Shown here in pieces: positions 20,968 to 35,700 of a DNA stretch of 64,000 nt. Origin of the DNA: Petrolisthes cinctipes (Eukaryota > Arthropoda > Malacostraca > Decapoda > Porcellanidae); the NCBI GenBank assembly GCA_033782935.1, contig JAWQEG010000506.1, positions 496,001 through 560,000 of the forward strand, read 5' to 3'. The number at the start of each line of letters is the position of its first letter. The first letter of the stretch is position 1. A program made the position numbers and the translations under genes. The notes under the pieces were generated by a model. That model saw only the letters and a program-made list of their open reading frames with translations, was not told the DNA's origin and ran no database searches.

Positions 20968-23569
20968 GCCCAAAACATGCTGAAGATCGATATTTTAGGT
21001 GCCCAAAGTCAATATGTGTTTGCATCTTCTGTACCCGTTTATATCCCAAATTCAGGCTCAAAACACCCGAAAATTCGATTTTGGGGGGTCTCAGAAGCGA
21101 TCTGTACATGCCTACTTAGTGCTAGAATATTTTCATAATATAGGCCCAAAACATGTTAAAAATCGATATTTTTGGTGCCCAAAGTCGATATGTGCATGCA
21201 TCTTCTGTACCCGTTTATATCTCAAATTCATGCTCAAAACACCTGAAAATTCGATATTTTTGGGTCACAGACGCGATCTGTACATGCCTACTCAGTGCTA
21301 GAATATTTTCAAAATACAGACCCAAAACATGCTCAAAATCGATATTTTAGGTGCAAAAAGTCAATATGTGCATGCATCTTCAGTACCTGTTTATATCTCA
21401 AATTCAGGCTCAAAACACCCGAAAATTCGATATTTTTGGGTTCCAGAAGCGATCTGTACATGCCTACTCCGTGTTAGAGTATTTTTTTAAAATACAGGCC
21501 GAAAACATGCTCAAAATCGGTATTTTAGGTGCTCAAAGTCAATATGTGTATGCATCTTCTGTACCCGTTTATATCCCAAATTCAGGCTCAAAACACCCGA
21601 AAATTCAATATTTTTGGGTCCCAGAAGTGATCTGTACATGCCTACTCAGTGCTAGAATTTTTTCAAAATATAGGCTCAAAACATGCTAAAAATCGATATT
21701 TTAGGTGCTCAAAGTCAATATGTGTATGCATCTGGTGTACCCGTTTATATCTCAAATTCAGGCTCAAAACACCCGAAAATTCGATTTTTTTGGGTTCCAG
21801 AAGCGATCTGTACATGCCTACTCCGTGTTAGAGTATTTTTTTAAAATACAGGCCGAAAACATGCTCAAAATCGGTATTTTAGGTGCTCAAAGTCAATATG
21901 TGTATGCATCTTTTGTACCCGTTTATGTCCCAAATTCAGGCTCAAAATTCCCGAAAATTCGATATTTTTTGGTCCCAGAAGCGATCTCTACATGCCAACT
22001 AGGTGCTAGAAAATTTTCAAAAAAAGGTCTAAATTATGCTAAAAATCGATATTTTACGTGCAAAAAGTCGATATGTTCATGTATCTTCTGTACCCGTTTA
22101 TATCTCAAATTCAGGCTCAAAACACCCGAAAATTCGATTTTTTAGTTCCCAGAAGCGATCTGTACATGCCTACTCCGTGTTAGAGTATTTTCAAAATACA
22201 GGCTCAAAACATGCCCAAAATCGATATTTTAGGTGTCCAAAGTCGATATTTGCATGCATCTTCTGTACCCGTTTATATCTCAAATTCAGGTTAAAAACAC
22301 CCAAAAATCCGATATTTTTGGGTCCCAGAAGCGATCTGTACATGCCTACTCCTTGCTAGAATGTTTACAAAGTATAGGCCAAAAACATGATAAAAATCGA
22401 TATTTTAGGTGCCCAAAATCGATATGTGCATGCATCTTCGGTATCGATATTTTTGGGTCCCAGAAGCGATCTGTACATGCCTACTCAGTGCTAGAATATT
22501 TTCTAAATATAGGCCCAAAACATGATAAAAATCGATATTTTAGGTGCCCAAAGTCGATATGTGCATGCATCTTCAGTACCCGTTTATATCTCAAATTCAA
22601 GCTTAAAACACCCGAAAATTCGATATATTTGGGTCCTAGAAGCGATCTGTACATGCCTACTCCGTGTTCGAGTATTTTCAAAATACAGGCCCAAAACATG
22701 CTGAAAATCGATATTTTAGGTTCTCAAAGTCAATATGTGTATCCATCTTCTGTACCCGTTTATATCCCAAATTCAGGCTCAAAACACCCGAAAATTCAAT
22801 ATTTTTGGGTCCCAGAAGTGATCTGTAAATGCCTACTCAGTGCTAGAATTTTTTCAAAAATATAGGCTCAAAACATGCTAAAAAATCGATATTTTAGGTG
22901 CTCAAAGTCAATATGTGTATGCATCTGCTGTACCCGTTTATATCTCAAATTCAGGCTCAAAACACCCGAAAATTCGATTTTTTGGAACCCAGAAGCGATC
23001 TCTACATGCCTACTCCTTACTAGAATGTTTTCAAGATACATACCCAAAACATGCTCAAAATCGATATTTTAGGTGCAAAAAGTTGATATGTGCATGCATC
23101 TTCAGTACCCGTTTATATCTCAAATTCATGCTCAAAACACCTGAAAATTCTATATTTTTGGGTCCCAGAAGCGATCTGTACATGCCTACTCCGTGTTAGA
23201 GTATTTTCAAAATACAGGGCCAGAACATGCTAAAAATCGATATTTTACGTGCTCAAAGTCTATATATGTATCCATCTTCTGTACCCGTTTATATCCCAAA
23301 TTCAGGTTCAAAACACCCGATAATTTGATATTTTTGGGTCCCAGAAGCGATCTGTACATGCCTACTCAGTCCTAGAATATTTTCAAAGTATAGGCCAAAA
23401 ACATGCTAAAAATCGATATTTTTCGTGCCCAAAGTCGATATGTGCATTCATCTTTTGTACCCGTTCATATCTCAAATTCAGGCTCAAAACACCCGAAAAT
23501 TCGATATTTTTGGGTCCCAGAAGCGATCTGTACATGCCTACTCCGTGTTACAGTATTTTCAAAATACAG
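20968..23569 (+). repeat. 2602-bp higher-order repeat, copy 2
   Basis: Second tandem copy. A partial third begins at about 23570 (GTGTTTGCATC at 23620) and loses register within about 80-100 bases. Few differences from copy 1, such as 20824 (CGTCCCC) versus 23426 (CGTGCCC). Confidence 0.87.
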
Positions 23570-24065
23570 GCCCAAAACATGCTGAAGATCGATATTTTAG
23601 GTGCCCAAAGTCAATATGTGTTTGCATCTTCTGTACCCGTTTATATCCTAAATTCAGGCTCGAAACACCCGAAAATTCGATTTTGGGGGGTCTCAGAAGC
23701 GATCTGTACATGCCTACTTAGTGCTAGAATATTTTCATAATATAGGCCCAAAACATGCTAAAAATCGATATTTTGGGTGCCCAAAGTCGATATATGCATG
23801 CATCTTCTGTACCCGTTTATATCCCAAATTCAAGCTCAAAACACCCGAAAATTCGATTTTGGGGGGTCCCAGAAGCGATCTGTACATGCCTACTCTGTGT
23901 TAGAGTATTTTCAGAATACAGGGCCAAAACATGCTAAAAATCGATATTTTAGGTGTTCAAAGTCAATATGTGTATGCATCTTCTGTACCCGTTTATATCC
24001 CAAATTCAGGCTCAAAACACCCGAAAATTCGATATTTTTGGGTCCCAGAAGCGATCTGTACATGC
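23570..24065 (+). repeat. Satellite link between 2602-bp and 2641-bp HORs
   Basis: About three monomers, including two G-run half-B variants (GATTTTGGGGGGTC near 23678 and 23857). The same stretch recurs at about 31274-31770, offset 7704. Confidence 0.7.
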
Positions 24066-26706
24066 CTACTAGGTGCTAGAAAATTGTCAAAAAAAAGGCC
24101 TAAAACATGCTATAAATCGATATTTTAGGTGCAAAAAGTCGATATCTTCATGTATCTTCTGTACCCGTTTATATCTCAAATTCAGGTCAAAACACCCGAA
24201 AATTCGATTTTTTGGGTCCCAGAAGCGATCTGTACATGCCTACTCCGTGTTAGAGTATTTTTAAAATACGGGACCAAAACATGCCCAAAATCGATATTTT
24301 AGGTGTCCAAAGTCGATATGTGCATGTATCTTCGGTACCCGTTTATATCTCAAATTCATTCAAAACACCCGAAAATCCGATATTTTTGGGTCCCAGAAGC
24401 GATATGTACATGCCTACTCCATGTAAGAGTATTTTCAAAATACAAGCCCAAAACATGCTTAAAATCCATATTTTGGGTGCCCAAAGTTGATATGTGCATG
24501 CATCTTCTGTACCAGTTTATATCTCAAATTCATGCTCAAAACACCCGAAAATTCGATATTTTTGGGTCCCAGAAGCTATCTGTACATGCCAACTCGGTGT
24601 TAGAGTATTTTTAAAATACAGGCCCAAAACATGCTAAAAATTGATTTTTTAAAGGCCCAAAGTCAATATGTCTATGCATCTTCTGTAACCTACCCGTTTA
24701 TATCCCAATTTCAGGCTCAAAACACCCGAAAATTCGAATATTTTTGGGTCCCAGAAGCGATCTGTACATGCCTACTCAGTGCTAGAATATTTTCAAAATA
24801 TAGGCCCAAAACATGCTAAAAATCGATATTTTAGGTGCCCAAAGTCGATATGTGCTTGCATCTTCTGTACCCGTTTATATCTCAAATTCAGACTCAAAAC
24901 ACCCAAAAAATCGATATTTTTTGGTCCCAGAAGCAATCTTTACATGCCTACTCCTTGCTAGAATGTTTTCAAGATTCAGACCCAAAACATGCTCAAAATC
25001 GGTATTTTAGGTGCTCAAAGTCAATATGTGTATGCAAATTCTGTACAAGTTTATATCCCAAATTCAGGCTAAGAACACCCGAAAATCCGATATTTTTGTC
25101 CCATAAACAAACAGTACATGCCTACTCAGTGCTAGAATATTTTCAAAGTATAGGCCAAAAACATGCTAAAAATCGATATTTTTGGTGCCCAATGTCGATA
25201 TGGCATGCATCTTCTTTACCCGTTTATATCTCAAATTCAGGCTCAAAACACCCGAAAATTCAATATTTTTGGGTCCCAGAAGCGATATGTACATGCCTAC
25301 TCAGTGTTACAGTATTTTCAAAATACTGGCCCAAAACATGCTGAAGATCGATATTTTAGGTGCCCAAAGTCAATATGTGTTTGCATCTTCTGTACCCGTT
25401 TATATCCCAAATTCAGGCTCGAAACACCCGAAAATTCGATTTTGGGGGGTCTCAGAAGCGATCTGTACATGCCTACTTAGTGCTAGAATATTTTCATAAT
25501 ATAGGCCCAAAACATGCTAAAAATCGATATTTTTGGTGCCCAAAGTCGATATGTGCATGCATCTTCTGTACCCGTTTATATCTCAAATTCATGCTCAAAA
25601 CACCTGAAAATTCGATATTTTTGGGTCACAGACGCGATCTGTACATGCCTACTCAGTGCTAGAATATTTTCAAAATACAGACCCAAAACATGCTCAAAAT
25701 CGATATTTTAGGTGCAAAAAGTCAATATGTGCATGCATCTTCAGTACCTGTTTATATCTCAAATTCAGGCTCAAAACACCCGAAAATTCGATATTTTTGG
25801 GTCCCAGAAGCGATCTGTACATGCCTACTCCGTGTTAGAGTATTTTTTTAAAATACAGGCCGAAAACATGCTCAAAATCGGTATTTTAGGTGCTCAAAGT
25901 CAATATGTGTATGCATCTTCTGTACCCGTTTATATCCCAAATTCAGGCTCAAAACACCCGAAAATTCAATATTTTTGGGTCCCAGAAGTGATCTGTACAT
26001 GCCTACTCAGTGCTAGAATTTTTTCAAAATATAGGCTCAAAACATGCTAAAAATCGATATTTTAGGTGCTCAAAGTCAATATGTGTATGCATCTGGTGTA
26101 CCCGTTTATATCTCAAATTCAGGCTCAAAACACCCGAAAATTCGATATTTTTGGGTCCAATAAGCGATCTGTACATGCATACCCAGTGCTAGAATGTTTT
26201 CAAGATACAGACCCAAAACATGCTCAAAATCGATATTTTAAGTGAAAAAAGTCGATATGTGCATGCATCTTCAGTACCCGGTTATATCTCAAATTCAGGC
26301 TCTAAACACCCGAAAATTCGATATATTTGGGTCTCAGAAGCGATCTGTACATGCCTACTCCGTGTTAGAGTATTTTCAAAATACAGGCCCAAAACATGCT
26401 AAAAATCGATATTTTAGGTGCCCAAAGTCAATATGTGTATGCATCTTCTGTACCCGTTTATATCTCAGATTCAGGCTCAAAACACCCGAAAATTCGATTT
26501 TTTTGGGTCCCATAAGCGATCTGTACATGCCTACTCCGTGTTAGAGTATTTTCATAATACAGGGCCAAAACATGCTAAAAATCGATATTTTACGTGCTCA
26601 AATTCAATATGTGTATGCATCTTCTGTACCCGTTTATGTCCCAAATTCAGGCTCAAAATTCCCGAAAATTCGATATTTTTTGGTCCCAGAAGCGATCTCT
26701 ACATGC
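24066..26706 (+). repeat. 2641-bp higher-order repeat, copy 1
   Basis: Fifteen monomers repeated at an offset of 2641 bases (for example TTGTCAAAAAAAAGGCC 24085/26726, TCATTCAAAACACCC 24356/26997, the 5-bp insertion 24686/27327, GTGTTTGCATC 25376/28017). Divergence from copy 2 starts near 25966, where copy 2 lacks one monomer. Confidence 0.85.
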
Positions 26707-29303
26707 CAACTAGGTGCTAGAAAATTGTCAAAAAAAAGGCCTAAAACATGCTATAAATCGATATTTTAGGTGCAAAAAGTCGATATCTTCATGTATCTTC
26801 TGTACCCGTTTATATCTCAAATTCAGGTCAAAACACCCGAAAATTCGATTTTTTGGGTCCCAGAAGCGATCTGTACATGCCTACTCCGTGTTAGAGTATT
26901 TTTAAAATACGGGACCAAAACATGCCCAAAATCGATATTTTAGGTGTCCAAAGTCGATATGTGCATGTATCTTCGGTACCCGTTTATATCTCAAATTCAT
27001 TCAAAACACCCGAAAATCCGATATTTTTGGGTCCCAGAAGCGATATGTACATGCCTACTCCATGTAAGAGTATTTTCAAAATACAAGCCCAAAACATGCT
27101 TAAAATCCATATTTTGGGTACCCAAAGTTGATATGTGCATGCATCTTCTGTACCAGTTTATATCTCAAATTCATGCTCAAAACACCCGAAAATTCGATAT
27201 TTTTGGGTCCCAGAAGCTATCTGTACATGCCAACTCGGTGTTAGAGTATTTTTAAAATACAGGCCCAAAACATGCTAAAAATTGATTTTTTAAAGGCCCA
27301 AAGTCAATATGTCTATGCATCTTCTGTAACCTACCCGTTTATATCCCAATTTCAGGCTCAAAACACCCGAAAATTCGAATATTTTTGGGTCCCAGAAGCG
27401 ATCTGTACATGCCTACTCAGTGCTAGAATATTTTCAAAATATAGGCCCAAAACATGCTAAAAATCGATATTTTAGGTGCCCAAAGTCGATATGTGCTTGC
27501 ATCTTCTGTACCCGTTTATATCTCAAATTCAGACTCAAAACACCCAAAAAATCGATATTTTTTGGTCCCAGAAGCAATCTTTACATGCCTACTCCTTGCT
27601 AGAATGTTTTCAAGATTCAGACCCAAAACATGCTCAAAATCGGTATTTTAGGTGCTCAAAGTCAATATGTGTATGCAAATTCTGTACAAGTTTATATCCC
27701 AAATTCAGGCTAAGAACACCCGAAAATCCGATATTTTTGTCCCATAAACAAACTGTACATGCCTACTCAGTGCTAGAATATTTTCAAAGTATAGGCCAAA
27801 AACATGCTAAAAATCGATATTTTTGGTGCCCAATGTCGATATGGCATGCATCTTCTTTACCCGTTTATATCTCAAATTCAGGCTCAAAACACCCGAAAAT
27901 TCGATATTTTTGGGTCCCAGAAGCGATATGTACATGCCTACTCAGTGTTACAGTATTTTCAAAATACTGGCCTAAAACATGCTGAAGATCGATATTTTAG
28001 GTGCCCAAAGTCAATATGTGTTTGCATCTTCTGTACCCGTTTATATCCCAAATTCAGGCTCGAAACACCCGAAAATTCGATTTTGGGGGGTCTCAGAAGC
28101 GATCTGTACATGCCTACTTAGTGCTAGAATATTTTCATAATATAGGCCCAAAACATGCTAAAAATCGATATTTTTGGTGCCCAAAGTCGATATGTGCATG
28201 CATCTTCTGTACCCGTTTATATCTCAAATTCATGCTCAAAACACCTGAAAATTCGATATTTTTGGGTCACAGACGCGATCTGTACATGCCTACTCAGTGC
28301 TAGAATATTTTCAAAATACAGACCCAAAACATGCTCAAAATCGATATTTTAGGTGCAAAAAGTCAATATGTGCATGCATCTTCAGTACCTGTTTATATCT
28401 CAAATTCAGGCTCAAAACACCCGAAAATTCGATATTTTTGGGTCCCAGAAGCGATCTGTACATGCCTACTCCGTGTTAGAGTATTTTTTTAAAATACAGG
28501 CCGAAAACATGCTCAAAATCGGTATTTTAGGTGCTCAAAGTCAATATGTGTATGCATCTTCTGTACCCGTTTATATCCCAAATTCAGGCTCAAAACACCC
28601 GAAAATTCGATATTTTTGGGTCCAATAAGCGATCTGTACATGCTTACCCAGTGCTAGAATGTTTTCAAGATACAGACCCAAAACATGCTCAAAATCGATA
28701 TTTTAAGTGAAAAAAGTCGATATGTGCATGCATCTTCAGTACCCGGTTATATCTCAAATTCAGGCTCTAAACACCCGAAAATTCGATATATTTGGGTCTC
28801 AGAAGCGATCTGTACATGCCTACTCCGTGTTAGAGTATTTTCAAAATACAGGCCCAAAACATGCTAAAAATCGATATTTTAGGTGCCCAAAGTCAATATG
28901 TGTATGCATCTTCTGTACCCGTTTATATCTCAGATTCAGGCTCAAAACACCCGAAAATTCGATTTTTTTGGGTCCCATAAGCGATCTGTACATGCCTACT
29001 CCGTGTTAGAGTATTTTCAAAATACAGACCCAAAACATGCTCAAAATCGATATTTTACGTGCTCAAATTCAATATGTGTATGCATCTTCTGTACCTGTTT
29101 ATATCTCAAATTCAGGCTCAAAACACCCGAAAATTCGATATTTTTGGGTCCCAGAAGTGATCTGTACATGCCTACTCAGTGCTAGAATTTTTTCAAAATA
29201 TAGGCTCAAAACATGCTAAAAATCGATATTTTAGGTGCTCAAAGTCAATATGTGTATGCATCTGGTGTACCCGTTTATATCTCAAATTCAGGCTCAAAAC
29301 ACC
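26707..29303 (+). repeat. 2641-bp higher-order repeat, copy 2, with one monomer removed
   Basis: Follows copy 1 at offset 2641 to about 28606, then at offset 2465 (2641 less 176), so exactly one monomer, equivalent to about 25966-26141, was lost. The end merges into a 704-bp four-monomer repeat. Confidence 0.8.
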
Positions 29304-29740
29304 CGAAAATTCGATATTTTTGGGTCCAATAAGCGATCTGTACATGCTTACCCAGTGCTAGAATGTTTTCAAGATACAGACCCAAAACATGCTCAAAATC
29401 GATATTTTAAGTGAAAAAAGTCGATATGTGCATGCATCTTCAGTACCCGGTTATATCTCAAATTCAGGCTCTAAACACCCGAAAATTCGATATATTTGGG
29501 TCTCAGAAGCGATCTGTACATGCCTACTCCGTGTTAGAGTATTTTCAAAATACAGGCCCAAAACATGCTAAAAATCGATATTTTAGGTGCCCAAAGTCAA
29601 TATGTGTATGCATCTTCTGTACCCGTTTATATCTCAGATTCAGGCTCAAAACACCCGAAAATTCGATTTTTTTGGGTCCCATAAGCGATCTGTACATGCC
29701 TACTCCGTGTTAGAGTATTTTCATAATACAGGGCCAAAAC
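28600..29740 (+). repeat. 704-bp four-monomer tandem repeat
   Basis: The set GTCCAATAAGCG, AGTGAAAAAAGTCG and CTCAGATTCAGG at about 28620-28935 recurs 704 bases later (29324-29640), exactly four monomers. The same set is in HOR copy 1 at 26156-26470 and, in an older version, at 9600-10900. Confidence 0.78.
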
Positions 29741-29883
29741 ATGCTAAAAATCGATATTTTACGTGCTCAAATTCAATATGTGTATGCATCTTCTGTACCC
29801 GTTTATGTCCCAAATTCAGGCTCAAAATTCCCGAAAATTCGATATTTTTTGGTCCCAGAAGCGATCTCTACATGCCAACTAGG

Positions 29884-32740
29884 TGCTAGAAAATTTTCAA
29901 AAAAAGGCCTAAATTATGCTAAAAATCGATATTTTAGGTGCAAAAAGTCGATATGTTCATGTATCTTCTGTACCCGTTTATATCTCAAATTCAGGCTCAA
30001 AACACCCGAAAATTCGATTTTTTAGTTCCCAGAAGCGATCTGTACATGCCTACTCCGTGTTAGAGTATTTTCAAAATACAGGCTCAAAACATGCCCAAAA
30101 TCGATATTTTAGGTGACCAAAGTCGATATTTGCATGCATCTTCTGTACCCGTTTATATCTCAAATTCAGGTTAAAAACACCCAAAAATCCGATATTTTTG
30201 GGTCCCAGAAGCGATCTGTACATGCCTACTCCTTGCTAGAATGTTTACAAAGTATAGGCCAAAAACATGATAAAAATCGATATTTTAGGTGCCCAAAATC
30301 GATATGTGCATGCATCTTCGGTATCGATATTTTTGGGTCCCAGAAGCGATCTGTACATGCCTACTCAGTGCTAGAATATTTTCTAAATATAGGCCCAAAA
30401 CATGATAAAAATCGATATTTTAGGTGCCCAAAGTCGATATGTGCATGCATCTTCAGTACCCGTTTATATCTCAAATTCAAGCTTAAAACACCCGAAAATT
30501 CGATATATTTGGGTCCTAGAAGCGATCTGTACATGCCTACTCCGTGTTCTAGTATTTTCAAAATGCAGGCCCAAAACATGCTGAAAATCGATATTTTAGG
30601 TTCTCAAAGTCAATATGTGTATCCATCTTCTGTACCCGTTTATATCCCAAATTCAGGCTCAAAACACCCGAAAATTCAATATTTTTGGGTCCCAGAAGTG
30701 ATCTGTAAATGCCTACTCAGTGCTAGAATTTTTTCAAAAATATAGGCTCAAAACATGCTAAAAAATCGATATTTTAGGTGCTCAAAGTCAATATGTGTAT
30801 GCATCTGCTGTACCCGTTTATATCTCAAATTCAGGCTCAAAACACCCGAAAATTCGATTTTTTGGAACCCAGAAGCGATCTCTACATGCCTACTCCTTAC
30901 TAGAATGTTTTCAAGATACATACCCAAAACATGCTCAAAATCGATATTTTAGGTGCAAAAAGTTGATATGTGCATGCATCTTCAGTACCCGTTTATATCT
31001 CAAATTCATGCTCAAAACACCTGAAAATTCTATATTTTTGGGTCCCAGAAGCGATCTGTACATGCCTACTCCGTGTTAGACTATTTTCAAAATACAGGGC
31101 CAGAACATGCTAAAAATCGATATTTTACGTGCTCAAAGTCTATATATGTATCCATCTTCTGTACCCGTTTATATCCCAAATTCAGGTTCAAAACACCCGA
31201 TAATTTGATATTTTTGGGTCCCAGAAGCGATCTGTACATGCCTACTCCGTGTTACAGTATTTTCAAAATACAGGCCCAAAACATGCTGAAGATCGATATT
31301 TTAGGTGCCCAAAGTCAATATGTGTTTGCATCTTCTGTACCCGTTTATATCCTAAATTCAGGCTCGAAACACCTGAAAATTCGATTTTGGGGGGTCTCAG
31401 AAGCGATCTGTACATGCCTACTTAGTGCTAGAATATTTTCATAATATAGGCCCAAAACATGCTAAAAATCGATATTTTGGGTGCCCAAAGTCGATATATG
31501 CATGCATCTTCTGTACCCGTTTATATCCCAAATTCAAGCTCAAAACACCCGAAAATTCGATTTTGGGGGGTCCCAGAAGCGATCTGTACATGCCTACTCT
31601 GTGTTAGAGTATTTTCAGAATACAGGGCCAAAACATGCTAAAAATCGATATTTTAGGTGTTCAAAGTCAATATGTGTATGCATCTTCTGTACCCGTTTAT
31701 ATCCCAAATTCAGGCTCAAAACACCCGAAAATTCGATATTTTTGGGTCCCAGAAGCGATCTGTACATGCCTACTAGGTGCTAGAAAATTGTCAAAAAAAA
31801 GGCCTAAAACATGCTATAAATCGATATTTTAGGTGCAAAAAGTCGATATCTTCATGTATCTTCTGTACCCGTTTATATCTCAAATTCAGGTCAAAACACC
31901 TGAAAATTCGATTTTTTGGGTCCCAGAAGCGATCTGTACATGCCTACTCCGTGTTAGAGTATTATTAAAATACGGGACCAAAACATGCCCAAAATCGATA
32001 TTTTAGGTGTCCAAAGTCGATATGTGCATGTATCTTCTGTACCCGTTTATATCTCAAATTCATTCAAAACACCCGAAAATCCGATATTTTTGGGTCCCAG
32101 AAGCGATATGTACATGCCTACTCCATGTAAGAGTATTTTCAAAATACAAGCCCAAAACATGCTTAAAATCCATATTTTGGGTGCCCAAAGTTGATATGTG
32201 CATGCATCTTCTGTACCAGTTTATATCTCAAATTCATGCTCAAAACACCCTAAAATTCGATATTTTTGGGTCCCAGAAGCGATCTGTACATGCCAACTCG
32301 GTGTTAGAGTATTTTTAAAATACAGGCCCAAAACATGCTAAAAATTGATTTTTTAAAGGCCCAAAGTCAATATGTCTATGCATCTTCTGTAACCTACCCG
32401 TTTATATCCCAATTTCAGGCTCAAAACACCCGAAAATTCGATATTTTTGGGTCCCAGAAGCGATCTGTACATGCCTACTCAGTGCTAGAATATTTTCAAA
32501 ATATAGGCCCAAAACATGCTAAAAATCGATATTTTAGGTGCCCAAAGTCGATATGTGCTTGCATCTTCTGTACCCGTTTATATCTCAAATTCAGACTCAA
32601 AACACCCAAAAAATCGATATTTTTTGGTCCCAGAAGCAATCTTTACATGCCTACTCCTTGCTAGAATGTTTTCAAGATTCAGACCCAAAACATGCTCAAA
32701 ATCGATATTTTAGGTGCAAAAAGTCAATATGTGCATGCAT
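29884..32740 (+). repeat. Dispersed copy of the 22004-24950 block
   Basis: Follows 22004-23340 at an offset of 7880 bases and then 23520-24900 at 7704, so one monomer (about 23343-23518) is missing here. Shared landmarks: the 41-bp deletion (22443/30323), the CAGAACATGCTAAAAATCG variant (23221/31101), the paired G-run monomers, and TCATTCAAAACACCC near 32061. This shows block transfer over nearly 8 kb and not simple tandem duplication. Confidence 0.8.
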
Positions 32741-35700
32741 CTTCTGTACCCGTTTATATCTCAAATTCAGGCTCAAAACACCCTAAAAATCAATATTTTT
32801 GGTCCTAGAAGCAAACTGTACATGCCTACTCTGTGCTAGAATATTTACAAAGTATAGGACAAAAACATGCTAAAAATCGCTATTTTAGGTGCCCAAAGTC
32901 GATATGTGCATGCATCTTCTGTACCCGTTTATATCTCAAATTCAGACTCAAAACACCCAAAAATCGATATTTTTTGGTCCCAGAAGCGATCTGTACATGC
33001 CTACTCCTTGCTAGAATGTTTTCAAGATTCAGACCCAAAACATGCTCAAAATCGGTATTTTAGGTGCCCAAAGTCAATATGTGTATGCAAATTCTGTACA
33101 AGTTTGTATCCCAAATTCAGGCTCAGAACACCCGAAAATTCGATATTTTTGTCCCAGAAACAAACTGTACATGCCTACTCAGTGATAGAATATTTTCAAA
33201 GTATAGGCCAAAAACATGTTAAAAATCGATATTTTTGGTGCCCAATGTCGATATGGCATGCATCTTCTGTACCCGTTTATATCTCAAATTCAGGCTCAAA
33301 ACACCCGAAAATTCGATATTTTTGGGTCCCAGAAGCGATCTGTACATGCCTACTCCGTGTTACAGTATTTTCAAAATACTGGCCCAAAACATGCTAAAGA
33401 TCGATATTTTAGGTGCCCAAAGTCAATATGTGTTTGCATCTTCTGTACCCGTTTATATCCCAAATTCAGGCTCGAAACACCCGAAAATTCGATTTTGGGG
33501 GGTCTCAGAAGCGATCTGTACATGCCTACTTAGTGCTAGAATATTTTCATAATATAGGCCCAAAACATGCAAAAAATCGATATTTTGGGTGCCCAAAGTC
33601 GATATGTGCATGCATCTTCTGTACCCGTTTATATCTCAAATTCAGGCTCAAAACACCCGAAAATTCGATATTTTTGTGTCCCAAAAGCGATCTATACATG
33701 CCTACTCCGTGTTACAGTATTTTCAATATACAGGCCCAAAACATGCTGAAGATCGATATTTTAGGTGCGCAAAGTCAATATGTGTATGCATCTTCTGTAC
33801 CCGTTTATATCCCAAATTCAGGTTCAAAACACCCGAATATTCGATTTTTTTGGGTCCCATAAGCGATCTGTACATGCCTACTCAGTGCTAGAAGATTTTC
33901 AAAATACAGACCCAAAACATGCTTAAAATCGATATTTTAGGTGCAAAAAGTCAATATGTGCATGCATCTTTAGTACCCGTTTATATCTCAAATTCAGGCT
34001 CAAAACACCCGAAAATTCGATATATTTGGGTCCCAGAAGCGATCTGTACATGCCTACTTTGTGTTAGAGTATTTTCAGAATACAGGCTCAAAACATGTCT
34101 AAAATCGATATTTTAGGTGTCCAAAGTCTATATGTGCATGCATCTTCTGTACACGTTTATATCTCAAATTCAGATTAAAAACACCCGAAAATCCGATATT
34201 TTCGGGTCCCAGAAGCGATCTGTACATGCCTACTCCTTGCTAGAATGTTTTCAAGATTCAGACCCAAAACATGCTCAAAATCGATATTTTAGGTGCAAAA
34301 AGTCAATATGTGCATGCATCTTCAGTACCCGTTTATATCTGAAATTCAGGCTCAAAACACCCGAAAATTCATATTTTTGGTCCCAGAAGCAAACTGTACA
34401 GGCCTACTCAGTGCTAGAATATTTACAAAGTATAGGCCAAAAACATGTTAAAAATCGATATTTTAGGTGCCCAAAGTCGATATGTGCATGCATCTTCTGT
34501 ATCGATATTTTTGGGTCCCTGAAGCGATCTGTACATGCCTACTCAGTGATAGAATATTTTCAAAGTATAGGCCAAAAACATGCCCAAAATCGATATTTTT
34601 GGTGCCCAAAGTCGATATGTGCATGCATCTTCTGTACCCGTTTATATCTCAAATTCATGCTCAAAACACCTGAAAATTCGATATTTTTGGGTCACAGACG
34701 CGATCTGTACATGCCTACTCAGTGCTAGAATATTTTCAAAATACAGACCCAAAACATGCTCAAAATCGATATTTTAGGTGCAAAAACTCAATATGTGCAT
34801 GCATCTTCAGTACCTGTTTATATCTCAAATTCAGGCTCAAAACACCCGAAAATTCGATATATTTGGGTCCCAGAAGCGATCTGTACATGCCTACTCCATG
34901 TTAGAGTATTTTCAAAATACAAGGCCAAAACACGCTAAAACTCGATATTTTACGTGCTCAAAGTCAATATGTGTAAACATCTTCTGTACACGTTTATATC
35001 CCAAATAGAGGCTCAAAACACCCGAAAATTCGATATTTTTGGGTCCCAGAAGCGATCTGTACATGCCTAGTCAGTGCTAAAATATTTTCATAATATAGGC
35101 CCAAAACATGCTAAAAATCGATATTTTGGGTGACCAAAGTCGATATGTGCATGCATCTTCTGTACCCGTTTATATCTCAAATTCAGACTCAAAACACCCA
35201 AAAAATCGATATTTTTTGGTCCCAGAAGCAATCTGTACATGCCTACTCCTTGCTAGAATGTTTTCAAGATTCAGACCCAAAACATGCTCAAAATCGATAT
35301 TTTAGGTGCAAAAAGTCACTATGTGCATGCATCTTCAGTACCCGTTTATATCTCAAATTCAGGCTCAAAACACCCTAAAAATCAATATTTTTGGTCCTAG
35401 AAGCAAACTGTACATGCCTACTCTGTGCTAGAATATTTACAAAGTATAGGCCAAAAACATGCTAAAAATCGATATTTTAGGTGCCCAAAGTCGATATGTG
35501 CATGCATCTTCTGTACCCGTTTATATCTGAAATTCAGACTTAAAACACCCAAAAAATCGATATTTTTTGGTCCCAGAAACAATCTGTACATGTCTACTCC
35601 TTGCTAGAATGTTTTCAAGATTCAGACCTAAAACATGCTCAAAATCGATATTTTAGGTGCCCAAAGTCAATATGTGTATGCAAATTCTGTACAATTTTAT

